DNA from: Sporosarcina pasteurii
GTDB lineage: Bacteria > Bacillota > Bacilli > Bacillales_A > Planococcaceae
DNA: 64,000 bases
NCBI RefSeq assembly: GCF_041295575.1
Contig: NZ_CP160452.1
Span: forward strand, 3,038,001 to 3,102,000
Reading direction: 5' to 3'
The translations under genes were made by a program, and so were the position numbers. Shown here one piece after another: positions 42,021 through 50,947 of the stretch (the first letter of the stretch is position 1; every line of letters begins with the position of its first letter). Below the pieces are notes generated by a model. It was not told the DNA's origin and did no database searches. It saw only the letters and a list, made by a program, of their open reading frames with translations.

Positions 42021-42637
42021 TATGCCTCCTCTCTTTTCTGGAATAAACATTGCACTATATGGGCCTTGCCAGTATGCAATATGCCTTCTTGACGGTCCAC
42101 CTCACCGACAAAAAAATGTTGAATCAAGTACCCTTCAAACTGGGCAAGCATTTCCTTCGGGTCCGTAAGCATGTCTTCATTTTTCGGGCCGCCCGTCCCA
42201 TAATGAAGCTGTTCTTTCGTATAGAGCTCACTAATATAATAGCCGCCTGGTTTCAGCGCTTTCTTCACGCCTGCAAATGTTCGTTCCATCACAGGTTTTG
42301 GTAAATGGCCAAAAATATGCACAATTGCATCCCATTGTTCCGCCTGCCATTCAACTTCTGACAAATCTCGAAGTTCTGTTGTGACCTGCACACCTTTTTC
42401 TTGCGCTAGTCGATTTGTTTTTTCTAACCCAGACTTCGCAAAATCCCATGCAGTTACATGCTGATCAAGCGTCGATAAATATACTGCATTTCTACCTTCT
42501 CCTTCTGCAATACAAAGGATTTTACCTTGCGGCAACTGTTTAGCCGCCTCCACAACGAAAGCATTCGGTTCTTTCCCATAAACATATTCATCTGTTGAAA
42601 ATCTTTCATCCCACTGATTACCCATTGTTACACTCAT
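42020..42637 (-). CDS. Class I SAM-dependent methyltransferase
   Basis: A 201-205-aa Rossmann methyltransferase. WDERFSTDEYVYGKEPNAF is typical of TehB/thiopurine-methyltransferase-like proteins; motif I is ILCIAEGEGRNAVYLS, followed by VTAWDFAKSGLEK, and post-motif DAIVHIFGHLP and ALKPGGYYISELY. TehB-like members methylate small molecules. The start is ATG 42637 or ATG 42625; AAAGGA and GAG upstream do not settle it. Coupled to ywbE. Confidence 0.8.
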   Translation of the reverse strand: MSVTMGNQWDERFSTDEYVYGKEPNAFVVEAAKQLPQGKILCIAEGEGRNAVYLSTLDQHVTAWDFAKSGLEKTNRLAQEKGVQVTTELRDLSEVEWQAEQWDAIVHIFGHLPKPVMERTFAGVKKALKPGGYYISELYTKEQLHYGTGGPKNEDMLTDPKEMLAQFEGYLIQHFFVGEVDRQEGILHTGKAHIVQCLFQKREEA

Positions 42638-42682
42638 TCCTTTTTATCTCAGTCTATCACAGGCCGTCCTACCACATGAACT

Positions 42683-44251
42683 TCAAGACTTGTACATCAC
42701 TTCTCCCCCAACGACTGTCATCTTCACTTGTGCTGATACAATCTTCTCTTCATCTACTTCGAATAAATCTTTATCTAGTATCGTAAAATCAGCATCATAC
42801 CCGGCTATCAACTTGCCTCGACGATGTGCTTTCCCAATGGTCGCTGCACTGCCCGATGTAAAGAGACTTATCGCTTCAAAACGACTCAATTTTTCTTTGG
42901 GCAAATACCCTTCATGTGTCTCTCCCATTTTCCGTCTCGTAACTGCCGCATAGATGCCAAGCAAAGGGTCTGCTTCTTCGATTGGCGCATCCGAACCGCC
43001 GCCGCAAATGAATCCTTTATCTACTAGTCTCTTCCATGCATAAGCCCAATCGAGTCGTTCTTCTCCTAACCGGTCCATCACCCATGGGAAATCTGAAGAG
43101 ACAAAAACAGGTTGCAAATCCAATACAACCGGCAAGTTTAGCATTCTTTCTACTAAGTCATCGCGCAATACATTCACGTGAATTAGCCGGTCCCTCTTTC
43201 CTTCCGGGGCAGGGTATTTTTCTAAAACATCTAGAATTTTTTCAACAGCTCCGTCTCCGATAACGTGGACAGCAACTGCTTCGGTATAAGACCTTGCTAG
43301 TTTCACAAGCGCTACTATCTCTTCATCCGTATGAACCGCCATTCCCGACGTTTCAGGTGTATCCGCATAAGGCTCACTTAAAAGCGCTGTTTTTCCACCC
43401 AGTGCACCATCTACAAAGAACTTCATTTCACCTCGGCTAATCCAAGGTTCCAAATACGTTGCATCGTCTTCCATTAACTGTTTAAAAACAGTAGAACGAC
43501 GCAACAAATGGGCACGGAACTTCTTTTCATTCCCGATAACGTTTTTAAACGCTTGTAAAGGCTTGCGATAGTCTCCGTAATAACCAAGATCATCTGTTAC
43601 AGCCCCTGTTAATCCAAGCGCCAATAAATCATCCACAGACTTACGAAGGGACGTTGTTAAAGAAGCTTCGGTCGGTTCACCGATTAAATCGAGCACTAAA
43701 TCTTGCGCCCCTTCCAATAAATAACCAGTTGCTTCCCCGTTGTCTCCTCGTACAATTGTACCGTCTACAGGATTAGGTGTTTCTGTTGTAATACCTGCGA
43801 GCGCTAATGCCTTTGTATTTGCAAGTGCCGCATGTCGGCAAGTTCTTTTTAAAATAATAGGCGCGGTCGTCACTTTATCTAATTCCTGAGCGGTAAGAAT
43901 TCGTTTGTCCGGAAAATTATTTTCATTCCACCCTTCACCAATGAGCCACTCATCTGCTGCAAGACCTTCATTTGCCTGATGCAATTTCTCTAACATTTCT
44001 TCTGCTGACATTACTTTCGATAAATCTAAACTTCTTAATTTATCGCCATGCCCAATTATATGCATATGACTATCGACGAATCCCGGATACAGCACTGCCC
44101 CTTGCAGGTCGATTTCCTTTTCAGCCTTCCCCTTCAATTCATCGTAAGTACCTATTTGAATAATTAGTCCATCTTCTGTTAATAAAGCTTCTGCTTGATC
44201 ACCTTCTGCACACATCGTATACATCGTCCCGTTATGCCAAACCGTCTTCAT
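42683..44251 (-). CDS. Amidohydrolase family protein (YtcJ-like)
   Basis: A 522-aa metal-dependent hydrolase of the amidohydrolase_3 group. The metal site includes FVDSHMHIIGHG (H-x-H), KFFVDGALGGKTAL, AVHVIGDGAVEKIL and GGGSDAPIEEADPLLGI (Asp). YtcJ-type enzymes hydrolyse exocyclic amide or imide bonds; the natural substrate is unknown. ATG 44251 follows GAAAGGGG. Ends close to the methyltransferase gene start region on the same strand. Confidence 0.88.
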   Translation of the reverse strand: MKTVWHNGTMYTMCAEGDQAEALLTEDGLIIQIGTYDELKGKAEKEIDLQGAVLYPGFVDSHMHIIGHGDKLRSLDLSKVMSAEEMLEKLHQANEGLAADEWLIGEGWNENNFPDKRILTAQELDKVTTAPIILKRTCRHAALANTKALALAGITTETPNPVDGTIVRGDNGEATGYLLEGAQDLVLDLIGEPTEASLTTSLRKSVDDLLALGLTGAVTDDLGYYGDYRKPLQAFKNVIGNEKKFRAHLLRRSTVFKQLMEDDATYLEPWISRGEMKFFVDGALGGKTALLSEPYADTPETSGMAVHTDEEIVALVKLARSYTEAVAVHVIGDGAVEKILDVLEKYPAPEGKRDRLIHVNVLRDDLVERMLNLPVVLDLQPVFVSSDFPWVMDRLGEERLDWAYAWKRLVDKGFICGGGSDAPIEEADPLLGIYAAVTRRKMGETHEGYLPKEKLSRFEAISLFTSGSAATIGKAHRRGKLIAGYDADFTILDKDLFEVDEEKIVSAQVKMTVVGGEVMYKS

Positions 44252-44366
44252 CTGCCGTAACCCCTTTCAATCCGTTACCTATATTCTAAACTTTCATACA
44301 ATCACAAGCAACGCCCTAATCAAAAAGTGATACAATGGGAATAGAATGACTAGGAGGGATTTTTTA

Positions 44367-44807
44367 ATGAGATTAACTGTCTATTTAGCTGGAGAGATTC
44401 ATACGAGCTGGAGAGATGAAATTAAAGAGAAAGCGGCAGCATTAGAATTACCCATTGATTTTGTAGGTCCAATGGAAGATCATGATCGTTCTGACAACAT
44501 TGGTGAAGAAATTCTAGGAGAACAGCCAAATGCTATTTTCAAAGATGCAGCGGCTTCCAACTTTAATAATTTACGTACAGAAATATTAATGAAAAAAGCA
44601 GACCTTGTCATCGCTTTATTTGGCGAACAATATAAACAATGGAATACAGCGATGGATGCAAGTGCAGCGGTTGCATCCGATAAACCACTTATTTTAATTC
44701 GCCAAGAAGTGCACCACCATGCGTTAAAAGAACTTTCACGCAAAGCACATGCTACAGTTGAAACGGTCGACCAAGCGATTCAAGCATTAACATATATATT
44801 TGAATAA
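44367..44807 (+). CDS. ytoQ: YtoQ family protein
   Basis: A 146-aa protein: LTVYLAGEIHTSWRDEI, FVGPMEDHDRSDNIGEEIL, KADLVIALFGEQYKQWNTA and DKPLILIRQEVHHHALKEL match YtoQ. The fold resembles nucleoside 2-deoxyribosyltransferase-like proteins. ATG 44367 is chosen from GGAGGG eleven bases upstream; the frame opens seven codons before it. Function is unknown. Confidence 0.87.
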   Translation: MRLTVYLAGEIHTSWRDEIKEKAAALELPIDFVGPMEDHDRSDNIGEEILGEQPNAIFKDAAASNFNNLRTEILMKKADLVIALFGEQYKQWNTAMDASAAVASDKPLILIRQEVHHHALKELSRKAHATVETVDQAIQALTYIFE

Positions 44808-44816
44808 TGCCATTTA

Positions 44817-44866
44817 AAAAAGCTATCCACTGTTCATCAATGAACAGCTGGATAGCTTTTCTTTTG
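44817..44866 (+). terminator. Terminator between convergent ytoQ and glmM
   Basis: AGCTATCCA-CTGTTCA pairs with TGAACAG-CTGGATAGCT; A and T runs on both sides allow action in both directions. Confidence 0.88.
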
Positions 44867-44874
44867 AACTACTA

Positions 44875-46227
44875 TTAGTCTTCCAATCCCATTTCTTCTT
44901 GAACAACCGCAACAATTTTATCTACGTACTGCTTACACTCTTCGTTCGTTGGCGCTTCTACCATGACACGAACGAGTGGCTCTGTTCCAGAAGGACGAAC
45001 AAGCACACGGCCATTGCCTTCCATTTCTTTTTCTACATCGGCAATAATCGTTGCAACGCGTTCATTTTCAGTAACGGCATGTTTATCTGTGACGCGAACG
45101 TTAACTAGTTCTTGTGGATAAACCGTCATTTCGCTTGCCAGTTCAGACAATTTTTTGCCAGTCACTTTCATAATGTTGACCAATTGAAGTCCTGTAAGAA
45201 GCCCGTCCCCCGTCGTATTATAATCGAGCATGACAATATGTCCTGATTGCTCTCCGCCAAGGGTAAAATTATTTTTCCTCATTTCTTCAACAACATATTT
45301 GTCGCCGACTGCCGTTTTAACGCTTGTCATTTCGTGCTCACGCAATGCTTTATAGAATCCTAAGTTACTCATAATCGTAGATACAATTGTATCCGATTTT
45401 AAGCGACCTTTTGATTTTAAATAACGACCGATGATAAACATGATTTTATCGCCATCGACAATTTCGCCATGTTCATCCACGGCAATGAGTCTGTCACCGT
45501 CTCCGTCAAATGCTAGTCCTATATCAGCTTCTTTTTCTTTCACAAGCTCCGCAAGTTTTTCCGGATGTGTAGAACCAACACCGTCGTTTATATTTAAACC
45601 ATTTGGTGAAGCCCCCATCGTAGAGATATCTGCTTCTAAGTCTGCAAATACATGCGTAGCGAGTGATGAAGTTGCACCATGTGCACAGTCAATTGCAACA
45701 TGAATGCCCGTGAAATCTTCATCTACCGTTTGCTTCAAGTACTGGATATACTTATGCCCGCCTTCAAAGTATTCCGTAATTGAACCGACATTTGATCCAG
45801 TTGGACGCGGTAGCGTATCTACCGCCTCATTCAGAAGATTTTCCATTTCTTCTTCTTGTTCTTCTGTTAATTTATAACCATCCGCACCGAAAAATTTAAT
45901 GCCGTTGTCTTCAACAGGGTTATGGGAGGCAGAAATCATGACACCTCCATTTGCATTCATAACACGTGTTAAATAAGCTACGCCAGGTGTACTAATTACG
46001 CCGAGCGTCATCACTTCCACACCTGTTGATAGAATACCAGCAATCAATGCATTCTCGAGCATATAACCCGAAATACGAGTATCTCGACCAACAAGAATTT
46101 TTGGTTTCCCTTCTGACTCTTTTGTTAATACGTAACTTCCTATCCGTCCTAATTTAAAAGCCAGTTCAGGTGTTAGCTCGTCATTTGCAATTCCGCGTAC
46201 ACCGTCCGTACCGAAATACTTTGTCAT
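44875..46227 (-). CDS. glmM: Phosphoglucosamine mutase
   Basis: Interconverts glucosamine-6-P and glucosamine-1-P on the way to UDP-GlcNAc. The 450-aa protein starts [12 protein letters not shown], has the phosphoserine loop [17 protein letters not shown], the metal loop [13 protein letters not shown], sugar-binding GGEQSGH and phosphate-binding [15 protein letters not shown] 46227 is chosen for GGGAG seven bases upstream. It completes the conserved cdaA-cdaR-glmM operon, linking c-di-AMP signalling to wall synthesis; GlmM is known to bind and inhibit CdaA in Bacillales. Confidence 0.97.
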   Translation of the reverse strand: MTKYFGTDGVRGIANDELTPELAFKLGRIGSYVLTKESEGKPKILVGRDTRISGYMLENALIAGILSTGVEVMTLGVISTPGVAYLTRVMNANGGVMISASHNPVEDNGIKFFGADGYKLTEEQEEEMENLLNEAVDTLPRPTGSNVGSITEYFEGGHKYIQYLKQTVDEDFTGIHVAIDCAHGATSSLATHVFADLEADISTMGASPNGLNINDGVGSTHPEKLAELVKEKEADIGLAFDGDGDRLIAVDEHGEIVDGDKIMFIIGRYLKSKGRLKSDTIVSTIMSNLGFYKALREHEMTSVKTAVGDKYVVEEMRKNNFTLGGEQSGHIVMLDYNTTGDGLLTGLQLVNIMKVTGKKLSELASEMTVYPQELVNVRVTDKHAVTENERVATIIADVEKEMEGNGRVLVRPSGTEPLVRVMVEAPTNEECKQYVDKIVAVVQEEMGLED

Positions 46228-46272
46228 TTCCATACTCCCTTTCAATCCTGTACATTATGCCCTCTAGATTAG

Positions 46273-47562
46273 CTAAGCAAGTTCAATTTTTAATGTTGCC
46301 TCTTCCATCGATAGCGTCCACTCCACATCTGGCGGACCTTTCACATGAATCGGAAACACTTCTTCCCCTTCTTCTGAAGCAGTAGATGCATTAATTGAAA
46401 CCGCAAAGTCTGACTTCTTCAACTTGCTAATTACATCTGGGGCAGCTTTTACAGTGATGGTCACTAAACCATTCACTGGTTCTACGAATGTACCTTTAAA
46501 CTTTTCATCTAATCCTGTAATGACGACTTGTACATCTTCAACATCTGTCGTCTCAACAGTCGTTTCTACTTCCTCTACAGTCTCTTCAGCAACTTCCTCT
46601 TCTTCTTCTTCTTCGACTGCACCCTCAATCGTCGCATCAATCTTCACATTCACGGTTGTTCTAGAAAGACTAAAAAGATCATTTGGTTTCTTTAGTTTCA
46701 CTTCAACTGTACCGGATTTTTCAATTTTTGATACATCTATATCAATTGGAAAAGCTTCTATCTCATTCAAAATCCGTTTAGGGCCTGATAAAACAATACT
46801 AGCTGCTTCTGGTGTGATAGAGTTTATCGTGACGCCATTAGGTGGGGTGCCTGTTTCATTGATCACGATAGGTACTTCTTTCGTATTTTCTTGAACGTCA
46901 ACTTTAATGGTAACATTTTCTGGTGTAATGTCGACGTCCAATTTATTTAAATCCCGATCTAGTACGCGCACTCTAGCTTCTTGTTCAAATGATTCTTGCA
47001 CACCTGCATCTATAGCGACTGTTACTTTTACAAAACTAATTGATTCAACCACACTTTTTGCACCCGTTACCTCAATTGTCGAAGGTTGTGCTTCCATACT
47101 GACTAAATTAAAACCTTCCGCCAGTAACCGTTCATTGAACTCGGGTTCGATACGGAATGTTTCTGTGATTCTCTCTTCAATGTTAATGTCAATGGATGCT
47201 GGATCTATCCGTACATGCACTTTTTCCGAAATGTTTTCATGTTGAATTCGAACTTGGTGTTCGCCCATTGGCAATGATGTTAAATCAACATACAAAGTAA
47301 AGTCTTTTAACATCTTGGTCGTTTGAACGATATTCACTGGACCTTCAATCGCTACATTCACGGTTTCAGGGACACCCGTTACAATTAAATTTTCATTATC
47401 GTAATATACTTCAACTGGCACATCGCGAATAACTTCCATATCTTCACTACTCGAGTTATTCTCAAACTTCCCTTCATCCGCCTTCACAGTATAAAACAAT
47501 AAAATTGCAAGAAACAAGGCAGTAAATCGAAGAAACCATGGGCTATCAAGTAGTCTATCCAT
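46273..47562 (-). CDS. cdaR: YbbR-domain regulator of diadenylate cyclase
   Basis: A 429-aa protein with one N-terminal membrane helix (WFLRFTALFLAILLFYTV) and about four extracytoplasmic YbbR repeats (VPVEVYYDNENLIVTGVP, VKVTVAIDAG, VPIVINETGTPPNGV, FPIDIDVSKIEKSG). A long acidic stretch rich in Glu and Val (about residues 310-340, EEEEEEVAEETVEEVE) precedes the last repeat. CdaR binds CdaA and modulates c-di-AMP synthesis. It overlaps cdaA by eight bases. Confidence 0.93.
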   Translation of the reverse strand: MDRLLDSPWFLRFTALFLAILLFYTVKADEGKFENNSSSEDMEVIRDVPVEVYYDNENLIVTGVPETVNVAIEGPVNIVQTTKMLKDFTLYVDLTSLPMGEHQVRIQHENISEKVHVRIDPASIDINIEERITETFRIEPEFNERLLAEGFNLVSMEAQPSTIEVTGAKSVVESISFVKVTVAIDAGVQESFEQEARVRVLDRDLNKLDVDITPENVTIKVDVQENTKEVPIVINETGTPPNGVTINSITPEAASIVLSGPKRILNEIEAFPIDIDVSKIEKSGTVEVKLKKPNDLFSLSRTTVNVKIDATIEGAVEEEEEEEVAEETVEEVETTVETTDVEDVQVVITGLDEKFKGTFVEPVNGLVTITVKAAPDVISKLKKSDFAVSINASTASEEGEEVFPIHVKGPPDVEWTLSMEEATLKIELA

Positions 47563-48391
47563 TTCTCTTCACGCCCCATTTCCATTTGGAGGTATTTTCT
47601 TGATTCGTTGTTGCGCCGAACCAGAGATGCCTCAGTCGAATTTCAAACTCTTCGATACTTAAACCTCTATTTAAATCACCGTCTGTCGCAATACTAATGG
47701 CGCCCGTTTCTTCTGACACCACAATCGTGATTGCGTCAGAAACCTCACTCAAACCAACCGCCGCACGATGCCTGGTCCCTAATTCCTTTGAAATAAATGG
47801 ACTTTCCGATAACGGTAAATAGCATCCCGCAGCAGCAATTCGATTGCGCTGTACAACAACCGCCCCATCATGAAGCGGTGCATTCGGGATAAATATATTA
47901 ATGAGCAGTTCGGAAGTTAAATCCGAGTTTAGCGGTGTGCCTGTTTCAATATATTCATTCAATCCTGTTTCTTTTTCAATAGAAATGAGCGCACCGATTC
48001 GACGTTTCGCCATATAATTCACTGATTTCGATAATGCTTCAATGAGTCGCTTCCGCTCTTGTTCTTCATCCATCATCGTTCGTGCAAATAAACGTCCCCG
48101 GCCAAGCTGCTCAAGTGCCCGTCGCAACTCAGGTTGGAAGATAATGATAATCGCCAAAAATCCCCAATCAATAACTCGCTCCATCATCCACCCTAACGTA
48201 GCAAGCCCAAATACTTCAGTTACAATTCGCGCAATAATAATCACAAATATACCCTTTAACAACTGGACAGCTTTTGTCCCTTTAACCACTTTTATAAGTT
48301 GATATACGACAAACCATACTAGAAGCACATCCATTATATTAATGAATGTTGCAACTGGACTTAGGTTAACGATTTTTTCCCAAAACGGCAT
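47555..48391 (-). CDS. cdaA: Diadenylate cyclase
   Basis: A 278-aa membrane enzyme that makes c-di-AMP from two ATP. Three N-terminal helices (about 12-95) are followed by the DAC domain with PLHDGAVVVQRNRIAAAGC (DGA motif) and ELGTRHRAAVGLSE (RHR motif), both intact. The product controls potassium and osmolyte transport and is essential in many Firmicutes. It is the first gene of the operon. Confidence 0.96.
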   Translation of the reverse strand: MPFWEKIVNLSPVATFINIMDVLLVWFVVYQLIKVVKGTKAVQLLKGIFVIIIARIVTEVFGLATLGWMMERVIDWGFLAIIIIFQPELRRALEQLGRGRLFARTMMDEEQERKRLIEALSKSVNYMAKRRIGALISIEKETGLNEYIETGTPLNSDLTSELLINIFIPNAPLHDGAVVVQRNRIAAAGCYLPLSESPFISKELGTRHRAAVGLSEVSDAITIVVSEETGAISIATDGDLNRGLSIEEFEIRLRHLWFGATTNQENTSKWKWGVKRNG

Positions 48392-48474
48392 GTGCTTCGC
48401 CTACCTTTTTTGACGATTTCATATGCATTAGTATACCATACCCACACCTTAATTTGCCCGAATCCCCTTCATTA

Positions 48475-48523
48475 AAATTAAAAACGACCGCAGTCATACA
48501 TCCCCGTATAATTGCGGTCGTTA
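48475..48523 (-). terminator. Terminator of sigW-rsiW
   Basis: AACGACCGCA (48483-48492) pairs with TGCGGTCGTT (48513-48522); TTTTTAATTTT follows on the minus strand. Confidence 0.82.
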
Positions 48524-48527
48524 CGAT

Positions 48528-49148
48528 TTATTCATCATCGGAAGGCTGAAAAACGTCTTTGAAAGTTTTCTTAATCTTATACCATAACCAGTCAAATGCT
48601 TTGTCAATTTCCTGGCTCGTTCCTGTGACAATCGCAGTAGATGCCATATACTTAGAACCCCGAATAACTGTTACGTTACCATCTACTTCACCTTCAACGT
48701 GGAGTTCTCCATTTTTAACGACAACATCCCCCTTGACTACCTCGCCCTCCGGAACAGTTACAGTTTCACCTTCAACAATTAAATTCGGTTGTTTTGTAAC
48801 GGAAAATTGTTGATCGTTTCCGTAACTTGAAAAGACAGAAACACTCATGAGTATAAAAAACATGGCAACGGCTGCAAGGAGTGGGTGTCTGCGTAGCCAC
48901 CTTTGTATACCTGCTTGCGACTTCTCTTTTGGTAGCCGCGCCATCACGCCATCCACAAAGCCACTAGGTGCTTGTATAGGATCGGCTTTCTCTATAAACT
49001 GAACCACATCAGTTAAATCATCCATCAATTCCTGACAGGATGTACATTGTTTTAAATGTTCATTTAATACTCGCTCATCGTCACGACTAATATCGCCATC
49101 TAAATACGCGTGCATATAATGAACAATTTGTTCCGGACACGTATTCAT
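48528..49148 (-). CDS. rsiW: Anti-sigma-W factor
   Basis: A 206-aa single-pass membrane protein. The cytoplasmic zinc anti-sigma domain has NEHLKQCTSCQEL (H-x3-C-x2-C); the membrane helix is PLLAAVAMFFILMSVSVF (about 92-109); the outer part has an Ala-poor, beta-rich region (VPEGEVVKGDVVVKNGELHV) like a short polymer-forming cytoskeletal/DUF4097-type repeat. RsiW holds SigW until cut by PrsW/RasP. It lies 13 bases after sigW. Confidence 0.92.
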   Translation of the reverse strand: MNTCPEQIVHYMHAYLDGDISRDDERVLNEHLKQCTSCQELMDDLTDVVQFIEKADPIQAPSGFVDGVMARLPKEKSQAGIQRWLRRHPLLAAVAMFFILMSVSVFSSYGNDQQFSVTKQPNLIVEGETVTVPEGEVVKGDVVVKNGELHVEGEVDGNVTVIRGSKYMASTAIVTGTSQEIDKAFDWLWYKIKKTFKDVFQPSDDE

Positions 49149-49161
49149 ACTAAATTACCTC

Positions 49162-49725
49162 CTACAAATCACCTATTTGTTTTCTGAGCGCAGCTCGACC
49201 CCTATGAACACGGGTTTTTACGGTCCCAAGTGGTAATTCTAAAATATCACTAATCTCTTGCAACGGTAACTCTTCCATATATCGCAAAATAATGACTGAA
49301 CGATATTTATCAGATAGTCGTCCAATCTCGTACTGAATACGTTCTTGTGTTTCCATCTTCTCAACTTCATCTTCAGGAAGCTCTACATCAGATGCAAGTT
49401 GTGAATACATCGTCAACCCTTCCGTTCCGGGAACCTCTGCATCAAGATAATAATCTGGCTTTTTCTTGCGTATTCGGTCGATGCATAAATTTGTTGCAAT
49501 TCGAAATAACCAAGTTGAAAATTTACGCTTTTGATCAAACGTATGAATGTTAATATACGCACGAACAAAAGCTTCTTGTGCAATATCTTCTGCTTCTTGT
49601 CGATTGCTTAACATTCGGTAGCAGACATGATATAAACGATGCTGAAAGAGTGTAACAATCTCTTCAAAAGCTTCTTGGTTTCCTTTTATAACTTCATTTA
49701 TCCGTTTATTGATCAACTCATCCAC
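49162..49725 (-). CDS. sigW: ECF sigma factor SigW
   Basis: A 187-aa ECF sigma factor: region 2 FQHRLYHVCYRMLSNRQEAE-DIAQEAFVRA and region 4 LPLQEISDILELPLGTVKTR. It directs the cell-envelope and antimicrobial stress regulon. The preceding autoregulatory promoter and the following rsiW identify it as SigW and not another ECF factor. The start is a GTG or ATG within the GGAGGGGAATTGTG-TGGATGAG region; GTG at 49725 follows GGAGGGG. Confidence 0.95.
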   Translation of the reverse strand: MDELINKRINEVIKGNQEAFEEIVTLFQHRLYHVCYRMLSNRQEAEDIAQEAFVRAYINIHTFDQKRKFSTWLFRIATNLCIDRIRKKKPDYYLDAEVPGTEGLTMYSQLASDVELPEDEVEKMETQERIQYEIGRLSDKYRSVIILRYMEELPLQEISDILELPLGTVKTRVHRGRAALRKQIGDL

Positions 49726-49761
49726 ACAATTCCCCTCCGCTCTATGCGGCTGTCCCTTCTA

Positions 49762-49788
49762 TACGATTGAAGGCATCAACAGGTTTCA
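49762..49788 (-). promoter_or_regulatory. Sigma-W autoregulatory promoter
   Basis: Minus strand TGAAAC (49788-49783), 17-base spacer, CGTA (49765-49762), the sigma-W consensus, 37 bases before the sigW start codon. Confidence 0.85.
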
Positions 49789-49887
49789 TTTATTTTAAAT
49801 TTATCTAACCCATTTTATCAGATATAGGACAATTTGTGTATGCTACTCAAAAACTTGATAATTTGGTAACGTATATAGGACGAACGA

Positions 49888-49936
49888 CTAAAAAAAGATG
49901 AGCAGCTACTTAACATCGTAGTCTCATCTTTTTATC
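49888..49936 (-). terminator. Terminator of the arginase gene
   Basis: AAGATGAG (49895-49902) pairs with CTCATCTT (49923-49930), with T runs; on the minus strand TTTTTTTAG follows. Confidence 0.85.
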
Positions 49937-49965
49937 GCGAAAAATATTTTACTTAATATACTATT

Positions 49966-50871
49966 TTACAACAGCTTTTCTCCAAATAAAGATCCCATCA
50001 ACGCTACCGCTACATCTGCTGTTTTATTTCTTTCATCTAATATTGGATTCACTTCGACGAGTTCCGCCGATGTAATTAAGCCTGATTCTTCAAGAATTTC
50101 CATCGCCAAATGACTCTCCCGGTAACTCACCCCACCTGGGACTGGGGTACCAACGCCAGGTGTATACAACGGATCTAACGCATCTAGATCGAGGGACAGA
50201 TGAACACCGTCTACCTGATTATCTTCAAAATGCTGAATTGCTTTTTGCATCACTGTTGTCATCCCGTATTTATCAATTTCGTGCATCGTATACACTTGGA
50301 TGCCCAGTTCTTTAATTAATAATCGCTCGCCTGGATCAATAGAACGGGCACCGATAATGACAATATTTTGCGGCTTTATTTTTTGACCATCATGGTGTAA
50401 ATTAACAAGCCTTTCATCTCCGCGACCAATACTCACCGCTAACGGCATGCCATGAATGTTCCCTGAAGGTGAGGTTTCATCCGTATTCATATCCGCATGC
50501 GCATCATACCAAATTACACCCATATTTTTGTATTTTGTTGAAAGGCCCGCCAATGTACCAATCGCAATACTATGGTCTCCTCCCAGAACAAGCGGAAATC
50601 TATCGTCTTTTAAAACAGATTCGACTTTTTCAGCAAGTTTTTGATTTGTTTCAAGCACTTCTTTTAAATTTTTTAATTTAGCATTGCTTTTTTCTGCTTT
50701 TAGACCAGCATTTATATGTATGTCACCTTCGTCTGTGATTTGATGTCCAAGTGCTTCCAATCGTTCGACCACGCCTGCATAGCGTATCGCACTAGGTCCC
50801 ATGTCTACACCTCGACGACTTTGCCCTAAATCCAGGGATACCCCTATCATTGAAACTGATAATTTCTCCAT
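49966..50871 (-). CDS. rocF: Arginase
   Basis: A 301-aa Mn enzyme hydrolysing arginine to ornithine and urea. Metal motifs are intact: LVLGGDHSIAIGT, WYDAHADMNTDETSPSGN-IHGMP and LSLDLDALDPLYTPGVG. The substrate loop has S-P-S-G-N, arguing for arginase rather than agmatinase. ATG 50871 follows AAGGGGGAG; the frame opens 28 codons earlier without a site. No rocDE or arginine-permease gene is adjacent. Confidence 0.95.
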   Translation of the reverse strand: MEKLSVSMIGVSLDLGQSRRGVDMGPSAIRYAGVVERLEALGHQITDEGDIHINAGLKAEKSNAKLKNLKEVLETNQKLAEKVESVLKDDRFPLVLGGDHSIAIGTLAGLSTKYKNMGVIWYDAHADMNTDETSPSGNIHGMPLAVSIGRGDERLVNLHHDGQKIKPQNIVIIGARSIDPGERLLIKELGIQVYTMHEIDKYGMTTVMQKAIQHFEDNQVDGVHLSLDLDALDPLYTPGVGTPVPGGVSYRESHLAMEILEESGLITSAELVEVNPILDERNKTADVAVALMGSLFGEKLL

Positions 50872-50947
50872 GCTCTCTCCCCCTTTACCAATACACTCAT
50901 TATAAAACGTGTCGCGCATTGGCTCAACTGGACAGAAAACTGAATTT